Of a stretch of DNA of 5,122 nt, positions 1-5,122 are shown piece after piece; positions within the stretch are counted from its first letter, which is position 1, and each line of letters opens with the position of its first letter. The notes under the pieces are model-generated. The model was not told where the DNA came from, ran no database searches, and saw nothing but the letters and a program-made list of their open reading frames with translations. Origin of the DNA: Oscillospiraceae bacterium (GTDB lineage: Bacteria; Bacillota; Clostridia; Oscillospirales; Ruminococcaceae); the NCBI GenBank assembly GCA_017483405.1, contig JAFUWP010000376.1, positions 1-5,122 of the forward strand. Direction: 5' to 3'. Both the position numbers and the translations under genes were made by a program.

Positions 1-351
1 GCGGAGAATTTCGGCATTCATGCCCTCGACACCGAGTTTTCCTTCGGCGGATGGCTTGACTTTCCGCCGTTCCTTTCCGAACACATCCGGAATGTAGATA
101 TTTTTAATTTCACCATCCGGAACAGCTCCCCTGATATAATTCCGAATCTGAAAGCCGGCTCTGTCGGAATCGGTCAGAATCAGGATTCCGGTCGTTCTGG
201 CATAGTACCGGATTAATTCTAATAATTCCTGATTTTTATAAATTCCGAAACCGTTCGTCTGAATAATCACGGCTTTCACCAGCGAGGATAATTTTATCTT
301 ATCATATTTACCCTCTACAATAATCGCCTGTTTGATTTGAAGCATTGGCAT
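1..351 (-). CDS. rnmV: RNase M5 (RnmV)-type TOPRIM protein, N-terminal part (3' end outside window)
   Basis: 117 codons are visible with no stop, so the C-terminal end is cut off; family members are about 180 to 190 residues. The visible part is almost entirely TOPRIM: IKQAIIVEGKYDKIKLSS (6-23) carries the catalytic-type glutamate E13, and GILILTDSDRAG (55-66) carries the DxD pair D61 and D63. The sequence then moves into the KPSAEGKLGVEG stretch (99-110) that leads to the C-terminal DUF4093 region of this family. In Bacillus, RNase M5 cuts 5S rRNA precursors to their mature ends in complex with ribosomal protein L18. That activity is known for the family and inferred here. Two in-frame ATGs compete: 351 (AGGAGG 4 bases upstream) and 345 (10 bases). 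I chose 351 because its TGATG overlap with the preceding stop suggests coupling, and a 4-base spacing also occurs at holA. Confidence 0.88.
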   Translation of the reverse strand, partial: MPMLQIKQAIIVEGKYDKIKLSSLVKAVIIQTNGFGIYKNQELLELIRYYARTTGILILTDSDRAGFQIRNYIRGAVPDGEIKNIYIPDVFGKERRKVKPSAEGKLGVEGMNAEILR

Positions 352-881
352 CAATCCTCCTGTAAAAATGTCATACAGAATAATTTCTCGAATTCGCTTT
401 TTGTTCTGTTGATTTCAATTGCTTTCTGTTTCAGGATGTCATATTCTTTCTGCGGAAACGGAAACCAGTTATTTTCATAGATTTTTCTGCCGTTTCCGAG
501 TTCATAAAGTGAAAATTCTGTCACGAGATAATCTGTCAAATCGCTGACCGGAATTTTTTCTTCACTGATAAGCTCTGTAAATGCAATGCCGGAAGAAGTT
601 TCATTCTCTTTCGGGAGGTCAAAAGATTCTACAGAAAGGCCATAATGCTGAAATATCATCTTCTGATTTTCTGCCGAAATCTGTAAGACTGTCGCCATCG
701 GTTCATGCATACACCAGACCCATTCCCTGACGGATTCCTGATTCAAAATTCTGATTATCTTTTCCAGAAATTTCTGTAAGAAATCATAATTCCGGAAATC
801 CGAACAGGAAACACGCATCTTTCCGATTTTCAATGTCAGCCAGCCATAAGCGATTTCTTCTATGATGATGATTTTATACAT
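351..881 (-). CDS. hypothetical protein, 176 residues, possible immunity-like fold
   Basis: I do not recognise a named family. It is soluble, with no signal peptide or membrane segment. It begins with two predicted strands around EEIAYGWLTLKIGKMRVSCS (8-27), then a helix (about 33-48), then further strand-like segments (VREWVWCMHEP, 51-61; TVLQIS, 64-69), and ends with a helix preceded by YENNWFPFPQKEYDILK (135-151). The pattern of an N-terminal IEEI-YGW strand, alternating strands and a terminal W-FP-EY-L helix recalls small hypothetical proteins found singly or in clusters in Firmicutes, some of which act as immunity proteins; this is inference. No catalytic residues are evident. The start at 881 is supported by an AAAGGAGA site 7 bases upstream. 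The stop shares one base (TGATG) with the RNase M5 start, so this gene is the immediate translational neighbour of rnmV. Confidence 0.8.
   Translation of the reverse strand: MYKIIIIEEIAYGWLTLKIGKMRVSCSDFRNYDFLQKFLEKIIRILNQESVREWVWCMHEPMATVLQISAENQKMIFQHYGLSVESFDLPKENETSSGIAFTELISEEKIPVSDLTDYLVTEFSLYELGNGRKIYENNWFPFPQKEYDILKQKAIEINRTKSEFEKLFCMTFLQED
356..361 (-). promoter_or_regulatory. Ribosome binding site of the RNase M5-type gene
   Basis: A perfect AGGAGG on the minus strand, within the last codons of the 176-residue gene. It is 4 bases from the ATG at 351 and 10 from the ATG at 345, so it supports initiation here without fully deciding between the two. Confidence 0.8.
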
Positions 882-1417
882 TGTATTTTCTCCTTTGCTT
901 TCCGCATCAGATTCAGTAATTCAGCTGATGTCTGACATTCATAGACAGCAAGCGGATGTTCCCAGTCATATCCCGAAATCACATAGATTTTGAATCTGTC
1001 CTGATAATATCCTGCATCGAGCAGAATGCCTTCCGGATATTCTTCCTGAAACATATCTTCTTTCAGAACAGTATCAGCATATTTTACAATTCCGCCGGAA
1101 CTGTCGAACCAACTCCAGAAATTTTTATACATCCTGTTTGCAGTTCCGTCATCATTAAGAACACCGCTTATTTTTAAAATCTGTATGACTTTTTCCGGAA
1201 ATTCTTCCTGTGGAATATCAGCTTTCTGAAAATGTGCCGGATACATTGCCAGCGCAGTTTTCCATATCAGCCGAGAAGAAATTAATTTTTCATTCTGAAA
1301 CCATTCCAGATTTTGTTCTGCATCAAATCCGACATAATTTGCGATACCGCGAGGATAATAAACTGGCTCATCAAGTTCCACAACAACCCAGTTTTTATAA
1401 GTCAAAACAATTCTCAT
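860..1417 (-). CDS. hypothetical protein, 185 residues, aromatic-rich and soluble
   Basis: I do not recognise this protein. It has no signal peptide or membrane segment, so it is probably cytoplasmic. It opens with what looks like a beta strand pair (MRIVLTYKNWVVVELDEP, 1-18) and is rich in aromatics, with tryptophans at 10, 39, 52, 101, 103 and 152, including FWSWF at 100-104. The last part mixes strand and helix (RFKIYVISGYDWEHPLAVYE, 141-160, then a Lys-rich helix). No catalytic motif is visible. Small, aromatic, strand-rich proteins in tandem are typical of immunity proteins of polymorphic toxin systems, but this is resemblance only and no toxin is in the window. Its start overlaps the preceding stop as ATGA and has a GGAGGA site 9 bases upstream. 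Its end overlaps the next gene by 22 bases, where a run of three TCA codons (Ser) is read as ATC codons (Ile) in the other frame. Confidence 0.8.
   Translation of the reverse strand: MRIVLTYKNWVVVELDEPVYYPRGIANYVGFDAEQNLEWFQNEKLISSRLIWKTALAMYPAHFQKADIPQEEFPEKVIQILKISGVLNDDGTANRMYKNFWSWFDSSGGIVKYADTVLKEDMFQEEYPEGILLDAGYYQDRFKIYVISGYDWEHPLAVYECQTSAELLNLMRKAKEKIQCIKSSS
889..896 (-). promoter_or_regulatory. Ribosome binding site of the 176-residue gene
   Basis: AAAGGAGA lies 7 bases before the ATG at 881, inside the 3' end of the 185-residue gene. It confirms the start despite the 22-base overlap. Confidence 0.8.
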
Positions 1418-1623
1418 AATTTTTGTTCCTCCATATACTTCGGATAATTTGTAATCTGCGCCGGTTTTCCGAAATATAATTTTTCAATCGGAGGGAAATC
1501 AGCATTTCCAGTACGCTTGAAACTGATTTCTTTCAGCTGATGATAACGAGAAATAAATTCGCTGATTTCTTCCGAAGTCCATCCATATTTCAGCATTTTT
1601 TCTTTATATTCTGTTTCGTTCAT
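1414..1623 (-). CDS. small hypothetical protein, 69 residues
   Basis: I do not recognise this protein. It is short, charged and soluble, with no signal peptide or membrane segment. The N-terminal half looks helical (NETEYKEKMLKYGWTSEEISEFISRYHQL, given here by its span, residues 2-30), with a GWTSEEI segment of the kind seen in small helical domains. The C-terminal half is less regular, with proline and aromatic residues (DFPPIEKLYFGKP, 42-54). The frame stays open to an ATG at 1713, but the start at 1623 is chosen: it has an AGGAGA site 7 bases upstream and follows the holA stop by 4 bases, whereas the longer form would overlap holA by 86 bases and add a basic tail that reads like shadow sequence. 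It shares a 4-base ATGA overlap with the next gene, so the two are probably translated together. First gene of the unknown three-gene block. Confidence 0.75.
   Translation of the reverse strand: MNETEYKEKMLKYGWTSEEISEFISRYHQLKEISFKRTGNADFPPIEKLYFGKPAQITNYPKYMEEQKL
1427..1432 (-). promoter_or_regulatory. Ribosome binding site of the 185-residue gene
   Basis: GGAGGA lies 9 bases before the ATG at 1417, inside the codons for Met-Glu-Glu near the end of the 69-residue gene. It supports the ATGA-coupled start. Confidence 0.75.
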
Positions 1624-1627
1624 TCTT

Positions 1628-2665
1628 TTATCTCCTGAGCATTTCAATGACAGTCTTTTCAAAGAGAACACGCTCGTCAACTGTTCCGGTATGCATTTTC
1701 TTTTCGGCATCACAAAGAAGATTCAGACATTCCGCGATATGCTCCGGCGTTTCGCCCATGCTGTCCCGAAATGAACGCTCTACTGCTAAACTGAATTTAT
1801 ATCCGAAATCGCTCATGACATCCTGCACGGTTCTGCCATCCTTCCGCGCCGCGGATGCTCTCTGTATATCAATCAGACAGCCCGAAACAACCGCCATCAG
1901 ATAAGGCATCTCGATTCTTAATGCAAGCAGTTCTTCCACGGCTTTCATCGCATCCGATGCGCGATGCTTCAGAACTGCCGCTGTCAGGTTATAGACAGTC
2001 GTTTCCAGCTGAGGTGTGACCATCTCCAGAATTAATTGTTCCGTGATGATTCCGCCGTTCACAAACGAACAGAGCTTATCGAGTTCGTTCTGAATCATGA
2101 GTGTCTGACAGTTACACTGCATCGCCAGAGCCATCGCCGCAGAACGCTCGATAGTACAGCCTTGTTTCTTCGCTTTCGAGATGATTTCCGTTGCGATTTG
2201 CGAAACGGGTTTCGGCTCGCAGATACAGACTGTTCCGGCTTTTGTGATATAATCAATGATTTTTTTATTTTTATCAGTCGGCTTTTTATTCTTGCCTGTT
2301 TTTCCGCCGTAGATGTCGAAACCTGTCACATCGAACATCAGAATCGTCTGTCCGGAAACCTGTTTCAGAATTTCGAGCAGAGCTTTTCTGTCATTTTCTT
2401 TGAGCGAATCTGCATTGCAGTCATGAATGTGAATGCAGTTATAATCCGCGAACATCGGACAGAGTTCGGCTTCATCCGCGAGCTGATTCAAATCGAGATT
2501 CTGACCATCCAGACGGGTGATGTTTTCCGCACCGCCGACCGCCTTGATGATTTTCTTCACGCAGGTTTCGACAGCGAGAATATCACTTCCGTAGAAATAA
2601 TACAGATTCGATAACTCTCCGGATTTGATTTGATTCTGTAAATTTTTTTCATCAATCAGTGCCAT
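1628..2665 (-). CDS. holA: DNA polymerase III subunit delta (clamp-loader wrench)
   Basis: 345 residues, the normal HolA length. Delta binds the beta sliding clamp and opens it as part of the clamp-loader complex, so it is needed for processive replication. Visible family features are the N-terminal LYYFYGSDILAVET (21-34), which matches the LYLFYGEE-type opening of HolA; a middle AAA+-like region without Walker A, as expected for delta; NELDKL (193-198); VYNLTAAVLKHR (224-235) at the start of the C-terminal collar domain; and a closing helix with DAEKKMHTGTVDERVLFEKTV (319-339; motif given in part). The start ATG at 2665 has a strong AAGGAGG site 4 bases upstream, lying inside the last codons of comEC, with a 14-base gene overlap. 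The comEC-holA order is common in Firmicutes. In Bacillus rpsT follows, whereas here three unknown genes follow. The stop is TAA, and its last two sense codons (AGG AGA) form the next gene's ribosome binding site. Confidence 0.95.
   Translation of the reverse strand: MALIDEKNLQNQIKSGELSNLYYFYGSDILAVETCVKKIIKAVGGAENITRLDGQNLDLNQLADEAELCPMFADYNCIHIHDCNADSLKENDRKALLEILKQVSGQTILMFDVTGFDIYGGKTGKNKKPTDKNKKIIDYITKAGTVCICEPKPVSQIATEIISKAKKQGCTIERSAAMALAMQCNCQTLMIQNELDKLCSFVNGGIITEQLILEMVTPQLETTVYNLTAAVLKHRASDAMKAVEELLALRIEMPYLMAVVSGCLIDIQRASAARKDGRTVQDVMSDFGYKFSLAVERSFRDSMGETPEHIAECLNLLCDAEKKMHTGTVDERVLFEKTVIEMLRR
1631..1636 (-). promoter_or_regulatory. Ribosome binding site that decides the start of the 69-residue gene
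   Basis: AGGAGA, formed by the last two sense codons (Arg-Arg) of holA, sits 7 bases before the ATG at 1623. This favours the 69-residue form over the longer in-frame ATG at 1713. Confidence 0.8.
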
Positions 2666-4763
2666 ACAGCCTCCTTACACGGCATCCGCCGTTTTCTGAA
2701 ACGGTAACTTCCAGATTGTTTTCATCCAGATAGGTATGTGCATCCGGAAGATATAATTCATTCTTATCGAGTATCAGCAGGAAACCGCATTCCGGCTGAA
2801 TGTTTTTGCTTTTACCGTAGATTGTCAGAATATCGGGAGTTTCTGAAATCTCGGTTTTATCATTCTTGCAGATAAAGATTTTCTCTGCATACTCGATTCT
2901 GATTTGTTTCTGAGAAATTTCTATCTTTGCGCCGTGAAATAATAATTCTTTCCGTTCGGCGGAATACGTTTCACAATCCGGCAGAGACGGCATCCTGAAA
3001 TCTGTTTCTTTCATGAGCCAGATTTCTTCCGGAACAAAAAAGGCAAGATATTCTTCATATCTCCGAATGGCCTTTTCTTTCGGATTGCAGAGATATAAAC
3101 TTTCCAAATCCGATACGCCAGCACTTTCCAGATAGATTTCAGCATAATCGGGAGCGTAATAATCGCCGGTCATATCGAACAGAACGGCATCCGCACCGCG
3201 CCGGACGGCTAACAGACATTGATTCTCCTCGCCGAGTATGGCAATTTTCAAATCATCCGCCTGCGAAATCCGTTCGAGATTCACCGAAATGCCCGTCACC
3301 ATCAGCGCGATGACAACAGAAAACGAAGTCAGCTTTTTGTTCCTGAACATGATGTGACAGCCTATCACCAGAATCATTCCGGCATCGAGCAGAAAACATA
3401 AAATCTCACTGTCTGCTGATGTATGTGTCCATGACATTCCGGCGAAGAAATCGGAGATTGTCAGAATCATGCTGTTGAGCTTATCCGCAAGATGCAGAAA
3501 AAATTCTGCCATCATCCCCTGACAGCCGAAACCTATCGCAAAGACTCCCATCAGTATCGACACCAGACAGACCGGAGTCAGAAACAGATTCGTCAGCGGA
3601 GAAATCAGAGAAAATTCTCTGAAATATCTCACACTCACCGGAAGAATTATCACAAACGTCCATGTAAAGACTATCAAATCTTTCAGAAGAAGATGATAAA
3701 ATTCATCATCGGGAAACTCTTTTGTCATATCCTGCGCGACAACTCCGATTCCGAACGCGCCGGAACATGACAGCCAGAATGCCGTACTGTGTATCACAAA
3801 CGGATTTTCAAGCCCCAGAATCAGCATCGCAATCGACAGCGAATTGAACGCATCCGCCTGCCGGAAAAATAATTTTCCGCTCTGCGAAATCAGAATCATG
3901 ATACATGCTCTCTTAACGGAAACCGTTCCGCCGGCGCATATTACAAACAATCCGCAGAGAATCGCCGAAAGTATGAATTTCGATTTCCTTCCGGCTCTGA
4001 GCTTTTCAAGAATCCAGTTCGCGCACATCGCCAGAAAATCAAGATGCAGTCCCGAAACCGCTAAGATATGCCCGATTCCCGTCCGATAAAGCGATGTCTT
4101 TACACTGTGTCTCAATTCCGTCTTGTCTCCGAACAGCATTCCGGTCAGCATCGAGGCGGTATCTGACGGCATGCAGGCCTGAATCCGTTCTGTCATGCGC
4201 GTTCTCCAATCGTAGATGATGCTGACAAGCGTTTGTTTCTCCAACGGCCTGACTTCGAGAATTTCTTTTTCCGTATACAAATCAAAACAAAGAAAAACAT
4301 TCTTCGCCCGTGAATAGCTTTCATCATCAAACAGATAATCCGATGTGATACGCTCCGGACGGCCGGAAACCATCAGTATATCGCCATAATTAAAGCTATC
4401 ATCATCTATGAATAATTCGATATTCGCCAGCGTATCGCCTCTGTTGATTCTGCCTTTCAGAAGATAATCCGCATTTCCGCTCGGATAGGCTGTTTTCTGC
4501 ATCACCTGTCCGGTAAAGAGGATTTCCAGTCCGGCGAAATCTTTCTGTTTCTGCGCCGTCATGCTGTCGTGATGCCAATAACAACAGCACGCTATCAGAC
4601 ATGACAGCGTGCTGAGTACGACATATTTCCAGACAGACCGGCGATACAGAATTATCCCGAACGCCGTCAGAAGAATCACACTCCATGACAGTATATCCAG
4701 TCTTGATGCTATCAGCAAGCCCATGATATAGGGCAGTCCGATATATAAAGCCGGTCTTTTCAT
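2652..4763 (-). CDS. comEC: ComEC/Rec2-family DNA-uptake membrane protein with degenerate metallo-beta-lactamase-like domain
   Basis: 703 residues, in the usual ComEC size range (roughly 700 to 800). Three hydrophobic segments lie at about residues 5-20, 24-40 and 45-62. A soluble DUF4131/OB-like region follows (about 75-190, with FTGQV near 83). The Competence-domain hallmark GIGHILAVSGLH is at 229-240. Several more membrane segments run to about residue 494 and include TAFWLSCSGAFGIG (327-340) and PLTNLFLTP (389-397). ComEC forms the inner-membrane channel that passes single-stranded DNA into the cytoplasm during transformation. The C-terminal part (about 504-703) aligns by position with the metallo-beta-lactamase-like domain, but the expected HxHxDH metal motif is absent: the equivalent stretch near 556-563 reads LYLCNPKE, and the usual LDVGQGD-type motif is also gone (ILGEENQ, 509-515). 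The start has no strong Shine-Dalgarno, only a weak AAAG about 10 bases upstream, so translation probably depends on coupling to the phosphoribosyltransferase gene. The end overlaps holA by 14 bases. Family assignment is firm; active transformation is not shown. Confidence 0.93.
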   Translation of the reverse strand: MKRPALYIGLPYIMGLLIASRLDILSWSVILLTAFGIILYRRSVWKYVVLSTLSCLIACCCYWHHDSMTAQKQKDFAGLEILFTGQVMQKTAYPSGNADYLLKGRINRGDTLANIELFIDDDSFNYGDILMVSGRPERITSDYLFDDESYSRAKNVFLCFDLYTEKEILEVRPLEKQTLVSIIYDWRTRMTERIQACMPSDTASMLTGMLFGDKTELRHSVKTSLYRTGIGHILAVSGLHLDFLAMCANWILEKLRAGRKSKFILSAILCGLFVICAGGTVSVKRACIMILISQSGKLFFRQADAFNSLSIAMLILGLENPFVIHSTAFWLSCSGAFGIGVVAQDMTKEFPDDEFYHLLLKDLIVFTWTFVIILPVSVRYFREFSLISPLTNLFLTPVCLVSILMGVFAIGFGCQGMMAEFFLHLADKLNSMILTISDFFAGMSWTHTSADSEILCFLLDAGMILVIGCHIMFRNKKLTSFSVVIALMVTGISVNLERISQADDLKIAILGEENQCLLAVRRGADAVLFDMTGDYYAPDYAEIYLESAGVSDLESLYLCNPKEKAIRRYEEYLAFFVPEEIWLMKETDFRMPSLPDCETYSAERKELLFHGAKIEISQKQIRIEYAEKIFICKNDKTEISETPDILTIYGKSKNIQPECGFLLILDKNELYLPDAHTYLDENNLEVTVSENGGCRVRRLYGTD
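2670..2676 (-). promoter_or_regulatory. Ribosome binding site of holA, inside the end of comEC
   Basis: AAGGAGG is read on the minus strand 4 bases before the holA ATG. It lies within the codons for the final Val-Arg-Arg of the ComEC-family protein, so comEC's last codons are constrained by holA initiation. It fixes the holA start at 2665. Confidence 0.85.
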
Positions 4764-4765
4764 AT

Positions 4766-5122
4766 TCAGTCTTTAAAGAATAACGGCAGTTTGTCCAGAT
4801 AGATAATATCTGTTCTGTCAGCGGCATCGCCTTCGGCGAGAACAGCCGCTTTTCCGGCAACTGTACCGCCGGCCTTTTCGACCAGATATTCCAGTGCTTT
4901 CAGGGATTCGCCTGTACTGATGACATCATCCACAACGAGCACTTTTTTATTTTTGAGCAGTTCCGCCTTTTCACCATCGATATGCAGAATCTGTTCATTT
5001 GCCGTTGTGATGGACTTTACATTGACGGAAACAACATCCTGCATGTAGAGCTTGACCGATTTCCGAGCGACTACATAAGTTTTACCGCTCTGACGCGCCA
5101 TCTCGTAAGCCAGCGGAATGCC
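4766..5122 (-). CDS. Apt-like type I phosphoribosyltransferase, C-terminal part (5' end outside window)
   Basis: The reading frame is open to the window edge, so the N-terminus is missing; 118 residues plus a TGA stop are visible. The decisive motif is the PRPP-binding loop VLVVDDVISTGES, about 55 to 67 residues into the visible part, with the two acidic residues and the TG pair typical of type I phosphoribosyltransferases. The upstream GIPLAYEMARQSGK and VARKSVKLYM stretches and the ending AEGDAADRTDIIYLDKLPLF resemble the purine (adenine-type) branch, often annotated as Apt in Clostridia. Such enzymes transfer ribose-5-phosphate from PRPP to a free purine base in the cytoplasm. The exact base cannot be read from this fragment, so I give no symbol. 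An internal ATG at 5101 is not the true start, because the conserved sequence continues upstream of it. The gene ends 2 bases before the comEC-family start, which implies co-transcription. Confidence 0.88.
   Translation of the reverse strand, partial: GIPLAYEMARQSGKTYVVARKSVKLYMQDVVSVNVKSITTANEQILHIDGEKAELLKNKKVLVVDDVISTGESLKALEYLVEKAGGTVAGKAAVLAEGDAADRTDIIYLDKLPLFFKD

Noticed and set aside
1652..1680. Possible internal promoter near the end of holA (TTGACG at 1675-1680, minus strand)
   Set aside because: The -10 position 17 bases on reads AAGACT, which is a poor match.
1414..1713. Longer 99-residue form of the small gene after holA
   Set aside because: It would overlap holA by 86 bases and lacks a better ribosome binding site; the ATG at 1623 has AGGAGA at a good distance.
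2036..2614. Plus-strand open frame of 192 codons antisense to holA
   Set aside because: It lies wholly inside a firmly identified holA, has no recognisable domain, and its sequence reads like a shadow of the opposite strand.
2642..2650. A AAA AAT slippery-type heptamer at codons 6-8 of holA
   Set aside because: It sits right after the start codon, with no stimulatory hairpin seen and no sensible product in the -1 frame; A-runs are common in lysine codons here. A second A7 run at 2260-2266 is not in the right frame for -1 slippage.
3481..3770. Short open frames on both strands within comEC
   Set aside because: They fall inside conserved ComEC membrane segments and have no domain or start signal.
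4402..4860. Minus-strand open frame of 152 codons spanning the phosphoribosyltransferase and comEC junction
   Set aside because: It is out of frame with both conserved proteins, and its product is basic, low-complexity shadow sequence.

Overview
The window is a solid run of seven protein genes, all on the minus strand, so transcription goes from position 5122 down to 1. The two end genes run off the window. Neighbouring genes are 2 to 4 bases apart or overlap by 1 to 22 bases. No stretch without a gene exceeds a few bases, and I see no internal terminator or convincing internal promoter. This looks like the inside of one operon whose promoter and terminator both lie outside the window. I see no RNA genes, mobile elements, CRISPR arrays or long repeats.

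The gene set and the protein sequences point to a Gram-positive Clostridia genome, most likely a Ruminococcus-like (Oscillospiraceae) gut or rumen bacterium. The signs are an RNase M5-type TOPRIM protein, a ComEC with a weak C-terminal domain, the comEC-holA order, strong AGGAGG-type ribosome binding sites and moderate GC. The genus is inference only.

In transcription order: (1) 5122-4766, the C-terminal part of an Apt-like (type I) phosphoribosyltransferase. (2) 4763-2652, a ComEC/Rec2-family membrane protein of 703 residues, the DNA-uptake channel family, whose C-terminal metallo-beta-lactamase-like region has lost the metal-binding histidine motif. (3) 2665-1628, holA, the delta subunit of DNA polymerase III. 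(4-6) 1623-351, three small genes of unknown function encoding 69, 185 and 176 residues. They are AT-richer than most sampled rows of the neighbouring genes and tightly coupled to one another. (7) 351-1, the N-terminal 117 residues of an RNase M5 (RnmV)-type TOPRIM protein.

The named genes are housekeeping or competence functions: nucleotide salvage, DNA uptake, replication clamp loading and 5S rRNA maturation. They share an operon, not an obvious single pathway. The most interesting parts are the three-gene unknown block between holA and rnmV, which has the look (no more than that) of an accessory or immunity-type cassette, and the loss of the nuclease-type motif in ComEC.
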